Shown: positions 43,861 through 54,859 of the stretch, piece by piece
Numbering within the stretch: position 1 is the first letter of the stretch
Layout: every line of letters begins with the position of its first letter
Assembly (NCBI GenBank): GCA_034401795.1
Contig: CM067374.1
Location: 94,332,398-94,396,397 of the forward strand
Length of the DNA: 64,000 nucleotides
Source of the DNA: Chaetoderma sp. LZ-2023a
Lineage: Eukaryota; Mollusca; Caudofoveata; Chaetodermatida; Chaetodermatidae
Direction: 5' to 3'
The notes under the pieces: generated by a model
Seen by the model: the letters and a program-made list of their open reading frames with translations, nothing else
What the model was told of the DNA's origin: nothing
The model's database searches: none
Program-made: the position numbers and the translations under genes

Positions 43861-46800
43861 AAAGAAGCAAACTTGCAACCAGTAAGACAACAGATGGAAA
43901 GACACACCCCCAACCATTAAGGATGCTTATAAATCGATCCTGATTACAAAATGAAAAGTGCACAACGGTTATACACATAATACAATAGAATAAATTAAGA
44001 AGACCCAATAACGAAAGGAGATAAGAAGCCTACCAATGGAAGATATACTAGTATGAAACCTAATATCTAAATAAAGAAGGCTATAAATGAAGAATAAAGG
44101 CTAAAACGTCTCAATATTCAGATTAGGACTAGGCTGATAATAGTTAGGATGTTCATAGTTAAGATAATTCTTGAGTTATCTCAGTATAAATCAAAAGTGT
44201 ACAAGAATCTACTTAAATAATTTAGGATGTTACAATGAGAACAGATAGAGACTTCCAAGCATCGATTTATACTATAAGAAAGGAATGTTACTTGAATCGA
44301 GTGAAAGACGATGTATCTTAGTTAGAAGAGCTATATCCTTATTCTAACCCCTTCCTGAGAGGTAACTTGCGTTGATTTCTACTAGTCAATCTCTACCACT
44401 ATCTTCGTATGGAGAAAAAAGCATCATAGAAATATTGCCGTACTTATTAAAAGTTGGAGACATTGAAGCATTATAGATAAATTTAAATAGAATGTTTTAA
44501 CTAGATTTAGTGACAAATAGAAATCCCAAAGTAAACCTATGGGAGGGGTGAGAGTCCAGCTATAGCCAAATAGTGTTAGCTAAAATAAACTGATCTATGG
44601 AAAGGATCTATATAATAACCAAAAGAAAACTTCATGTAAACAAAAAGGGAACGAAATATATACGGGGCGAATTGTCAATGACATATATAAAAAGTGACAG
44701 GAATGATGATGACAATCTGACAGCTACCGGAAGTAGATAAAAGGGAATGAAAAATGATAAATATCGAGCCCAAAATCACCAATACCGAACTGGTGGGGAA
44801 AAAAACATGACTCTAAATAAAATATTTTAGCTAAAAATAAGAAAATACCCTTGAAAAAAGGGTAAATAGAAGAGAAAAAAGCGATCGAGGCGAAATGAAA
44901 CTACGACGAATAGACTGCCAAACTAGGGCGTGTTGACGAGATACTGACAGCTACTAAATAACGACGAAATACGCCAAAGGAACTTGTATAAAGAAAAACA
45001 CAAAATACAGTGAGAGCAAATCTAATCTAACTTTTAGAAAATGAATATTTGTAAAACAAAAGGGTGATAAAAAGCGAAGAATAGCCTTAAAAGAACAAAA
45101 TATTCACAATAAATATAGAATAACATGTAAATTCTCCTAACGTTATGAAAGTAAGTATGTCAAGCCTGCCAACATAGGGGGGAGGAGGTGCACTGTACGA
45201 AAGGACGAATGGCCTGAATAGAACTGCGTCTCTAACTCCGGACGAAAAAATGACCAAAACATAGCTAATTAGAATTGCGCAGTAATCTAACAGATAGGAA
45301 AGGGTGCGAGAAGAAAATGTTGAGAACGAATAAAAATTACTATAACTTAGATTGAGAGAATGCAAGGAGAGATAACATACAGAAGGGGGGGGGAAGAAAG
45401 AAGCCTAAACTACCAAGATATTGCAAGAGAGTACTGCTAGATAAGATAATGATATGCATATATGTAATAAGGTGAAAAACGATCCCGTTAAAAAAATGAA
45501 AAAACTTATCTAGCCAAAGAAAATAAAATTCGAAACAAAAAGACTGACTGGTCGCGACATGGGCCAGAGCCCAAGCCAGGGCGGGAAACTGGGAGACAAA
45601 TTCAAAACAGATTCTGACACGCTGGAGGGCCGGATCCGGAGCGGGAAAGCCGGGAGAAAAACCCGAAATGAGAGGACCTAGATCCGGGAGAGCCAGAAAT
45701 ACCAGTCCCAACTTGAGCCGGAGCCGAAGAAGGGGAGGGAAATTTTTTGACTGACTAAAAAGAGAGATCCGGACCAGAAACCGGGAGAAAACTTGGGGGC
45801 GGCTGGAGCCGAGAGGAGAACAGAAACCGAAGAATCCTTGGGGGGCTGTAATCAGATAAAAATCTGGGTCCGGACCCCAAGAAGAAATCGGTAACCTAAG
45901 TTGGCCGGCTTCCGACCCAGGTCCGGGACAACACCTGGATCCTGGGCCGAATCCGAAACCAACAGTACTTTCGAAGTCTCCCCAGAGGCTGAACCCAGAT
46001 CGAAGTCCGGGTCGGGCCCCAAGTGAGAAATTGGTACCCTAGACCGGACCATCCCCAGACCCTGGGCTGGGAGAAACCCGGACCCGGGGCCGGAATATAA
46101 GCTGGAGAACGAGGCGAAACAATATACGATGAAGAAACCGGCTTAGTAGATGAAAGCAGGTGACAGATCACTTGAACCACTCTGGTCGGGAAAACCTTCA
46201 CACCAGCCAGTGAAGAAATAGTAGTGATAGGATATGAAGAGCTGGACTGACTTACAACCTGCTCGGGCCTGAGAAAGGATAAACCTGACTCGGCCCTCAT
46301 GGGTGCAGGATGCGGAATGTTGACTGGAGATGAGACTTGAGCAGGAATGACTGGCTTCTGAAACGATGAACGAGGCGAAACCCGAGACTTTTTCGAACTC
46401 TTGTTCTGTCCTGTCATTGAAACTTTTGAATCTCTTAAACAGTGAAGGTCAGTAAGGTGTAAATTACTCTTGGACTTGAATAAGCGTTTCCTATGAACAG
46501 TCAGTTCCAACGTTTCCCCTTCAACACTAGCAGATGAAACATCAAACGATCATTTGATTAATTCTAGCATCAATCGAGGCATCAATATTGCTCACTTGTT
46601 TTTGCAGACATTCCATCGATAATACAATCCTTTCAAAGAAGGATGAGTCAAAGGTGGGCTCGGGTTTGGCCATTATCTTAATCGCAGACCCTAAAGGAGA
46701 ACAATTCCCTTTAGAGTTTTCAGGTGAATTAGGTTTGAAAAAGGCAATTCTGGTAGACTCAGAACATGAGCTGCAAATAAGACAGGTTGAATTTAAAGTG

Positions 46801-47434
46801 CACGAAGTGCATTTAAGGCACACATGGCCAGCATGGTATGTCTTGATAAATCTGTAGCAGCTGGTAGTAGGGCATCTAATAGAATGAATTGCCATCTCCG
46901 TTTCCTTGACGTTAACTTTCTTCAGAGACTTTTTCAAATCTGAATCATAAAAGAGAAAGATTTGATAGGGTAAAGTTCCGAATATAACTCAGGATCAGAC
47001 AGCCCAGATCCCAAGATTTAACAATAGAGACCAAACCAGTCTCTAAAATATTTTTAAATATAATAATGGTTTTTCTTGAAGAGAGTATGTTAATGAGATA
47101 TCATAGATTTCATGCTCAAATGCTACCAAGCATGTAAATAGGTAACTAATACAAGCTACCGTAAAGAAGAAGCAATTATAGACAAAGACAATGTCTAAAA
47201 CACTCTGGGCATAAAAAAACAAAACTGGTAACACGCCTACCACGAAAATAGAAATGATCAATAAATACATTATTGATCATAAAGACCTACAGCCACTTAT
47301 CTTGGGTCTTTTCTGTTTATCCGACATCTTGATGATCCTTCAACGTCCTTTAAAGTATTCCACAGCAGATTGAAATGTTTAAACAAACTTTAAAAACTGG
47401 TTATAAAATTGTATGCCTCTCCTTCAACTGGTAG

Positions 47435-47745
47435 GAAAGGAATGAAGACCTGGTTGCTACAACAAAGTCATGTGATGGCTGTCGGCCAATGAGATTGTCA
47501 GTATGTCTTATGCCTCACTCAATGGCTCTGGGTTATGTATTAACCCTCTTCCTGCCTCATTCTGAGATATAGCATTGAAGCGAATTGCTATGGATCTCAT
47601 CATTGGAGAGAGTAGAGATTCCTGAAGAAGCCTTCAGTCACTCTGTAGCCACAATGCACAGCAAACATTGGCTGTAAAAATTTCATCCTACTAAGCTTCC
47701 CTTCAGAGAAGGAAAGAGCAATAGTAATGCAAGGAGATAGGTTGT
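47435..47745. repeat. Right inverted terminal repeat of the DIRS element
   Basis: GGAATGAAGACCTGGTTGCT through AAGAGCAATAGTAATGCAAG mirrors 39,985-40,293, with scattered differences. Confidence 0.9.
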
Positions 47746-48574
47746 AGCAATAACCACATTTCAACACATTTATAATTCAGCACTCTTGCATTGTTTCTAA
47801 ATGGGATAACGGTATTAAACCGATTCTCATCCTCCGCTTCCGCGTAGTAGGCATTTTCCTGTGACTGAGGCTCGCACGAGGCACTTTCCTCTCGCAAAAC
47901 CAATTTATTGGCGCGCGTGAGGCATTTAGTCTATATTAAACTAGCGTACCCTACACGGTAGGCCGCCCAGGGGCTTGACCCTCAATCGGATACCTCACGT
48001 ATATATAAGGAGAGGTTAGGTACCTCTGGCGAGATACAACATAGACAGTGCAGTAGCATCACACACCATAATAAGGGTACGTCGTAAAGCAGCAGTGTCT
48101 AGTCCCTAATACTCTTCTCAAGAAGCCAGCCAGTGTCGACTTGCTGCGCCATCTATATAGATAAGAACACATTTATATAAAACTGATAATAAAATAAGCC
48201 AAAGATGCAACGCGACACCGGGTACACGAATAGATGGGACGAGACGGTGGTGTTTCGCGTTGGCGGGGATGCTCGCCCGGCCCTACTTGAACGTGATCGT
48301 TCCACCGGCCCTTAGAGGTCGGTCTTTGCACACCCGGTCGCCCGACGTCTCCCTCCAAATTCCCCGAGGCCAGCTAACCAGCATCGTCTGGTTGGCGCGT
48401 ACCACGAGTACGAGGTCGAGTCCGAACCGGAGAACGCAACGACGGGAACAACGCGACGCCGGAGATACATGTACACCGCACGGCGCGGCTATAACAAATA
48501 TTATTTATTGTAAACTTGAAAATTAATTTTAGCAAAGGTTCTCTGTTGCCGGATAATTTCGGATCTTCAAATAT

Positions 48575-48810
48575 CACTTTTAACCCTTTAACAATCATAT
48601 CAGCCCAAAACGGCTTTTACAGTGGTCTTGAGAAATGTCCATTTGCAGACCAAAAGATTATTCTTTGAAAATTGTCACTTGAATGACTGGCTCGATAAAG
48701 GAGCCAGTCATTCCAGTGGTAAATTTTCAAAAATTGTCTTCTGATCTACAAATGGTCATTTTCTGAGAAAATTTAAATTTTCTTGAATAAACTCAAGGGT
48801 TAATCAAAAA
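48575..48810. repeat. Family B palindromic repeat with edge motifs
   Basis: The palindrome at about 48,637-48,767 centres on GACTGGCTCGATAAAGGAGC. The outer edges TTTTTAACCCTTTAACAATC (about 48,578) and CTCAAGGGTTAATC (about 48,792) look like the inverted ends of the whole unit, about 230 bp. Confidence 0.85.
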
Positions 48811-49434
48811 ATTGAGGAACCGTCCGTTTTATACTCTGTAGTTTGCCATGGTCATCAGTTCAGTGTCGCCAAAAAAAAAAGTGTCGCAAATTAGATCTAG
48901 ATATGTAATAACAGTGTCGGCTTGAGCGCTTTTCTCATGTTGTGCTCGGGTCTGATGATCTGTTTGAATACTGATCGATCTGTCTCGTTCATAACATTGA
49001 CGGTACAATGACGTCCTAGAATCTACGTAAACATGTCTGTAAAATAGTTCTCGTGTTGCAATACTAGGATTTTAACATCGATTCTTACATATACGGTTAC
49101 TCTATATCCAAGACGATGCAAATTAAACATTGAACAAGTACTACACTTAAAAGAGACAAGAAAATAGTTTATATATTGGTTTCTTCACAAACAGATTATT
49201 GGACACGTGCGTATTTAGGAGATTGTATTTGTACACACAAAAACACCATATGAACAACGGGATTGTTCCCTGACAATATGTATAAATGGTTACGGCAAGG
49301 GCTAATTGGATACAGCCCCGGGCCACCCAAAATAAGACCCCCCCCCTCCCCAATCAAAAACAGTTATCACATTTTACCCATTTGAACCTGTAACCCCAGT
49401 ATCTCACTTTTACAAAATATATTTTTATATATTT
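48811..49434. other. Unassigned stretch with a poly-C run
   Basis: No gene seen. Poly-A (about 48,871) and CCCCCCC (about 49,341) runs only. Confidence 0.4.
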
Positions 49435-49436
49435 GT

Positions 49437-49517
<81 letters not shown>

Positions 49518-49562
49518 CAGAAACAGAAGCAGCCACCGCAGCAGCAGCAGTAGTAGTAGCCA
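49435..49562. repeat. (TAG)n microsatellite grading into (CAG)n
   Basis: A pure GTA/TAG run of about 27 units, then AGCAGAAACAGAAGCAGC and GCAGCAGCAGTAGTAGTAGC. The long Thr and Leu frames on the minus strand are by-products. Confidence 0.95.
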
Positions 49563-49726
49563 TTTTTCCTTGACCAAACACGATAAGGGGCCCCCACAAT
49601 TAATTAGCCCTGGGCCCCAAATAGGCTTAATCCGGCTCTGAAAAATACAATCAAGCCTAACTATAACCGGAGAGCGTATGGTCAGTAAAAGGTCACCACA
49701 AAATACAATCGAAGGATTCATTTCTG

Positions 49727-49830
49727 GCTACACCTCGCCCATTTCTAGCTACACCCCGACCATTTCTAGCTACACCCCGCCCATTTCTAGCTACACCCCG
49801 ACCATTTCTAGGTCATCTCCGCCCACTCTT
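49727..49830. repeat. 22-bp minisatellite derived from the edge of family A
   Basis: CCATTTCTAGCTACACCCCG recurs about four to five times. Its reverse complement resembles GCTTAGCTAGAGATGGGCGG, the conserved 3' edge of family A, and it lies exactly where that edge would be for the reverse-oriented copy at 49.83-50.06 kb. Confidence 0.75.
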
Positions 49831-50070
49831 TGCGCATGATGAAATTGATTTGAAATTCTGAAACCTGAATTTCCAGAATCTAAATTTGAAAGTAACTATA
49901 CAAGTAGGTGCTAGCGTAAGTTGTTGAATATTTTGAAACTAATTCGACTGATGGTAGTAACAGCTCATAGTCAAATTAATTTCAAAATATTCAAGAAAAT
50001 GTTTATTAAATTGTAAATTCATCAAAGACATACAATTCGTAGACTTTTGTGACGAACCGCCTTTCGATTT
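49830..50070 (-). repeat. Family A repeat unit, reverse orientation
   Basis: Hairpin at about 49,919-49,998 (GTTGTTGAATATTTTGAAAC, mirrored by AATTTCAAAATATTCAAGAA) with a shortened centre. It is followed by GACATACAATTCGTAGAC, the reverse of the conserved GTACGAATTGTATGTC. Confidence 0.8.
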
Positions 50071-50254
50071 TCATGATGGAGCTATACGACATTCTGATTG
50101 TGACGTCTACTAACACGTGACCTATATGATAATGACGTAAGATACTTCATTAACAGATCGGATCCCTCCATTTTCTCCTAATTCAACTCATTTGAAATGG
50201 TAAAAATCGCAATCCTTTGCAATGCCAGTGTCTTACATTTGAGACAACTACGCG

Positions 50255-50360
50255 GGAAACCGGTTGAATATTTTGAAACAGATTTTGACTGGGATCTGTT
50301 ACTGCCCTTGGCAGCAATAGCTCCCAGTCAAATTAGTTTCCAAATATTCAACCGAATATT
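50255..50360. repeat. Family A hairpin core
   Basis: GGTTGAATATTTTGAAACAG ... GTTACTGCCCTTGGCAGCAA ... AGTTTCCAAATATTCAACCG, an almost perfect palindrome of about 94 bp, with little of the larger unit around it. Confidence 0.88.
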
Positions 50361-51100
50361 CAGTATATGAAAAAAGAAAATGCCGCTTCTGCTCTGTAAG
50401 AATCAAAAGGTAATGTAGCTAAATAAGACATGCATATGCGCTATGGGTTCATATTGTCTTAAAGATAACATCTTATGATCTAACAACAAGATTCTGTTAT
50501 AGACAGTTTTAGTTTGAACTGTGGCTGAATATATGCCTCGAACCCCCCCCCCCCCACACACACACACCCACCCACCCCCTCCAACCCCATTATATATTAT
50601 TATCTAAGGAACGCGGACTGCATAGCCAAAGAGAGACGCGACAAAGTAACACAGATATCAGCAATAATCGTCACATTATCTTTCTAATTATATATTCAAA
50701 GTATTTAAAAAAATAATTCATATGTCCTATATATGGACTCCACATATCTTCAAATAAACACAATCCTGTCATTTTAATGCACCATATTTCTCCCATAGGT
50801 ATTAAAAATTGTCAGCGACATAACATTAATGCTCAATACTTATTATTTACTAAAATTAAAATTAATTGCCCAGGTGATAACGCGGCTTAGTGCCTACTGT
50901 ACCGGAACTGGACCAATATCGGGCTAGTACGCGCCCTGTAACGGTCAGCAAAACCTGTTTTAAATAAGAATGATTTTCAAATACTTATTAATTTGACAGT
51001 GAAGTACGGTACGTATTGTTCAGAATGTATACGAAATCTGTTAAAAAGATTCAACTGCTTTCATAAGTAGCTCACTCTGCAACATGCTTTGCTTGGATTC
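50361..51100. other. Mostly unassigned, with a GTACCGG/CCAATAT palindrome-rich block
   Basis: No gene seen. 50,868-50,955 (TTGCCCAGGTGATAACGCGG ... CTGTACCGGAACTGGACCAA) resembles the blocks at 25.4 and 33.1 kb. A poly-C/CA run lies at about 50,547-50,575. Confidence 0.5.
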
Positions 51101-51104
51101 ACCT

Positions 51105-51425
51105 TTTCAGGGTATCCATCTATCAATCTGACGTCATATGGCGTCATAAACAGCTACGCTGTGTGTAGGATGACGTCATAATCATTACGTCATAAATGAT
51201 TCTATTTGGCCCGTCTTTAATTCTTACACGTTGTACGAATCGTTTTGACTGGACAATGTTGCAGCCATAGGCAGCAACAGCGCCCAGTCAAATTAGTTCC
51301 AAACTATTAAATAGTTTACCTGTATAGTTTTCTGGAAATTGATAGTCATAGAGTTCAGAGATCGATCAATTCCAACACGAGAGATGTGTGGGTGGAGCCT
51401 AGCTAAAACTGGAAATGCCCATTCA
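51105..51425 (+). repeat. Family A repeat unit
   Basis: Two exact TGACGTCA sites (51,130-51,137 and 51,171-51,178), a right-biased hairpin (about 51,240-51,316, with GCAGCCATAGGCAGCAACAG at the centre), and the conserved TTTCTGGAAATTGATAGTCA and GTGGGTGGAGCCTAGCTAAA edge. Confidence 0.85.
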
Positions 51426-52690
51426 GAAGTAAAGGGGGCCAGTTACCTCCACCATATTAGACAGAAGGAAACGATTTTCTGCTCCAGTGATTTAGAATGT
51501 CGGCTGCGTCAGTTAGTACAACAACCCAATCAGTCGTCGCTTAACTTGACAGATTTTACTTCGTACAACAGACGACATTTATGTATCTTGTGTTAAGTGT
51601 TCGACGTGTAATATCACTACACCGTCACGTTGCTGGGGCAAGAAAACAATAAAAAACAGGAAAATTGTGATATATACATTGCAGTTTTCAAGAAACCAGA
51701 TACAAGCTAAGTAGCCAGTGAGCAGACGATAGCACTAAATGATGATAACGTAAGAGGTCTAATGATGATATTACTGGGGTCGCGGTAGTCAACCAGACGA
51801 TCGATCGATTAAGCGTGTTTTCAGTGCCAGTAGACGACATTAGACATCACTCTATAGTTAAAGTTTTGCGGAACATTTTTAGATAAATTTGACTGAATTA
51901 TCTTCCTGTCCCAGGCAAAAGTGACGTTTAGTCATGTTGTTTTGAAAATATTCAACAGCTTTCCTATTTAGATGAATTGAAACCTTTTCCGTGCCGATTT
52001 TGGATGAAATGGGGCTAATGTGAATTTTATTGCAGCATTTTGCAGTAAAACTGCCATCTAAATCAAGCAGTGATAGCTACAGCCTCCAGGTCACACTGCC
52101 TTCGAACGCTTTTCATCACAGCACACATGTTGTCGGAAGTTCATCCCAGTTACGCGTAGTAATAGAGCCTATCTAATACTATGAAAATAAATTAGTTGAA
52201 CATTTTAATCAGATTACGTTTAAAACATTCAGCTGTATGATATAGGACCTACGCGTCACGGCTAGTTTTGGGTTACTAGGCTGAAAGGGTTCGCGTCGCT
52301 ATGCATGTTACCAACAGAAGTTTAAAGATTATTTAAATAGTCATTTGGATATTCTGTTTAATAATAAGATATAGATTAACAAATTGGAAGCGATGGTTGA
52401 TCCTGCGTGTTTCGCGACTGCAGATGCCAGAATAATCTATAGACAGTTACACCTGTTTACAATGGATGCGACCAATCGCCCCCCACCCCAAAAAACCCCA
52501 ACAACAACAAAAAAACCCCAGCAACACCACACAGTCTAGCTCAGAAATAACTTAAAATGTTTCCAAAACAAAATAAAACGTACTTGTGACTATTTTGAAC
52601 ATAATTAGATTCATCGTCCTATCGCACGGTCTCGCCCTCCCGTTCTGCTCATGTATCGAGTACAGCGGGTCGATGTGAGTGGGCGTATGT
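51426..52690. other. Non-coding, with a decayed family A core near 51.87-51.96 kb
   Basis: GATAAATTTGACTGAATTAT ... TTGAAAATATTCAACAGC (about 51,882-51,960) looks like an old family A hairpin. Nothing else was recognised. Confidence 0.45.
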
Positions 52691-52699
52691 TAGTACGAT

Positions 52700-52790
52700 G
52701 AATTAGATTGGAAGACATTGCTGCCTAAAGCAGCAATGCCTTCCAATACAATTCTGTTCAAAATAGTCAACAGAACATTTCTTTTATCGT
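52700..52790. repeat. Family A-like hairpin, variant core
   Basis: TTAGATTGGAAGACATTGCT GCC, mirrored by GCAGCAATGCCTTCCAAT and followed by TTCAAAATAGTCAACAGAAC. The core differs from other copies but the outer arms match. Confidence 0.75.
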
Positions 52791-53458
52791 GTTCAAAATT
52801 GTACTAACTAACATGTGTCTTTGAGTTTATTTTGGAAACAATCCTAGATTACTTATGAGCTGTACCGTAGCAAATGCAATGTATTAACAGATCACCTACT
52901 TTGTAAATCCACTTTTAGTGGGTCATACAGTGACCGCTATAGGCAGGTTTCACGGTGTCTCGCTTGGCTCTTCCTCACATACGTGTTATGATCGTGACAT
53001 GTGTATGAATTCCGTCCAAAGACATGTCTGATGTCTATTTCCAAATCTGTTTATAAAGGCCACTTGTTTTAAGTAACCTCAGGACATATCTTAGGCCCCT
53101 ACTATTTATGAATGACAATATAGAGTGAGTCACAAGTTGTACTCTACTTAGCTACGACTCTCTCCCTCTCTCTTACACGCACACACCCACGCTCGCAAGC
53201 ACGCACGCACGCATGCACACACGCATGGTTCTCTTTCTCAAGCATTTCTCTCTCTCTCCCTCGCTCCATCTTCTACACTCGCCCCATCAGACCACCGCTT
53301 CCGTCTCTCTCCCACCCCTCCCTCTCCATCACCCCTCTCAGCTACCTCCCCCCCCCCCCCATCTATATGCATGCATATGCGTATTTGCTTGTTTACGCAT
53401 TCACATCAACGCCCTAGTTCAAATTCCTGGATTTTTGCCTGCATCGCCAGACGCAAGG
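52791..53458. other. Non-coding, CT-rich in its second half
   Basis: GGTCATACAGTGACCGCTAT (about 52,921) is a short dyad. A long CT/CA-rich tract runs from 53,160 to 53,360. No gene seen. Confidence 0.45.
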
Positions 53459-53459
53459 A

Positions 53460-53558
<99 letters not shown>

Positions 53559-53559
53559 C
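53459..53559. repeat. (AGT)n microsatellite, about 33 units
   Basis: A pure TAG/AGT run of about 100 bp. The poly-Val, poly-Ser, poly-Leu and poly-Thr frames over it are by-products. Confidence 0.97.
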
Positions 53560-54160
53560 AAGCATGGAGTCCCACCCCACCCACCATCCCCCACTCCTCC
53601 TCACCCCTTTTCCTTTTAAAGACATTTTCTCAATATCTCTAGTTCCACTGGATAGATCTTCTCCAAACTTGTGCGGAGGCCTGTCTTTGGGACCCCCCAA
53701 AGACGGCCAAAAGCTAGCACGCTAAAGGAAAAGCTTTCAGCAAGATTGTTTCCAAAATGGACACTTTTGACTTCACGGCAGCGTGATTGAAATATATAGC
53801 CTACCAACGACGCGGGTATTGGACAAATTTGCCCGTGTATTTTTTTTTTACAAATAAAGATGATTTCACTATGTTCAATATCAGGGACACCATTTAGTAG
53901 CAATTGTGAATCTAACCCGGATTGTTATTGCTGCAGACATAGATTTAGACCACGCCTGCCATTAGCTGTATTACCAAACGTCCATAAAATATTATGGACC
54001 TCTGCTATTACACATTGCTTCGATATAATGTGGTGGTTAAAAACACCATTGACTTATTAAAAGCAGCAAGAAATTAAAGCGCTCAAAATACTACTTTCAT
54101 AGATTAACCTTATAATGTATCCAGCTTTTTCAAGAAAATTCAAATTTTTGCTTAGTGAAT
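53560..54160. other. Unassigned sequence
   Basis: No gene, hairpin or RNA gene recognised. Confidence 0.4.
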
Positions 54161-54440
54161 GACTATTTGCTGGACAAAAGAATGCGTGTTTTTGTAAACT
54201 TACCACTGGAATTTAGGAAAATAGTTTTTAAGAGCTTGTTTTAACCGGCTTAACGATTAAAGGGTTAAGTAAGTCAGTATTTTCGCTTAGTCAATGCCCA
54301 TTTGCAGGCCAATAGAAGACTATTTTTGAAATTTTACCACTGGAATGAATGACTCGGGTACCGAGCCAGTCATTTCAGTGGTAAATTTTCAAAAATACTA
54401 TTCTTTTGGCCTGCAAATGGACATTCCTCTACAACCACTG
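54160..54440. repeat. Family B repeats: a partial copy and then a complete hairpin
   Basis: Partial arm at about 54,165-54,215 with the edge CGATTAAAGGGTTAAG at 54,255. A complete palindrome at about 54,296-54,428 (CCCATTTGCAGGCCAATAGA ... CGGGTACCGAGCCAGTCATT ... TGGCCTGCAAATGGACATTC). Confidence 0.88.
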
Positions 54441-54594
54441 CTTAGAGATTACAATGACACAAGAGGTGTTAAATCAAACTGCTGTCAAATAATAACCCTA
54501 TCTAGTAGATCGCAATACGATTGTCATACTGAGATTGGAGGGACAAGAGATGTACCATTTGAATAAATTAGACCGATTCCCTCAAATGTAAGAC

Positions 54595-54700
54595 ACATTC
54601 TGTTGAATAGTTAAACACTAATTTAACTGGAAGATATTGTTGCTTACGGCAGCAACATCGTCCAGTCAAATTAATTTCAAAATTTGTAACAACTTACCTT
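54595..54700. repeat. Family A hairpin core
   Basis: TTCTGTTGAATAGTTAAACA ... ATATTGTTGCTTACGGCAGC ... CCAGTCAAATTAATTTC. A palindrome with some drift. Confidence 0.8.
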
Positions 54701-54859
54701 TACGATTCCCTTGAAACTGGCATACCAGGATATAAATATTCGAGTTGAGATTGTATAATTACCTATACGCCAGAAAGTAATACCGTAGGTGGATGTATGT
54801 TATAGACAGTACAGCTAAGAAATAAGTTAAAATGTTTCCAAAACCCCCCAGAAAAATGG

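Larger units (their letters stand above)
39930..47750 (-). mobile_element. DIRS-type (tyrosine recombinase) retrotransposon fossil, about 7.8 kb
   Basis: The ends are inverted repeats of about 300 bp. An internal complementary region (40,606-40,720) pairs with the outermost sequence of both ends, the hallmark of DIRS elements. Minus-strand parts in order: a gag-like region (about 46,940-45,850, proline/serine-rich with a Cys-rich patch), an RT/RNase H region (about 43,850-42,100), and a tyrosine recombinase (about 42,090-41,240; SLRSSTRNLYKARFEFFFKW and KLSVNTVRSYRFALTSFVKC). It is broken in several places. The two inverted ends differ by roughly 5-7% by eye, so the insertion is moderately old. 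It sits inside the second TG-start repeat. Confidence 0.88.
37525..48510 (+). other. Unclassified TG-start repeat, copy 2, split by the DIRS element
   Basis: It starts at TGTAGCAGGGATCG and aligns in blocks with 9,607-13,240: AATAGCTGAGATATCATTAA (near 37,865), ATTGG motifs and TATAAAAGG (38,059), and TTGGCCAACAGTC ... AATAATTGTCTTGG (near 39,045-39,130). The DIRS occupies about 39,930-47,750, and the alignment resumes at GAGGCTCGCACGAGGCACTT (near 47,865). A short frame from ATG 48,204 (TGYTNRWDETVVF) matches copy 1. Broken and old; family unknown. Confidence 0.55.

Noticed and set aside
46588-46857. Plus-strand frame inside the DIRS gag-like region
   Set aside because: It is antisense to the gag-like frame and shows no independent support.
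53213-53725. Frames with long poly-Val, poly-Ser, poly-Leu or poly-Thr around 53.2-53.9 kb, and similar ones at 49.35-49.72 kb
   Set aside because: They are translations of pure trinucleotide microsatellites with CT-rich flanks.
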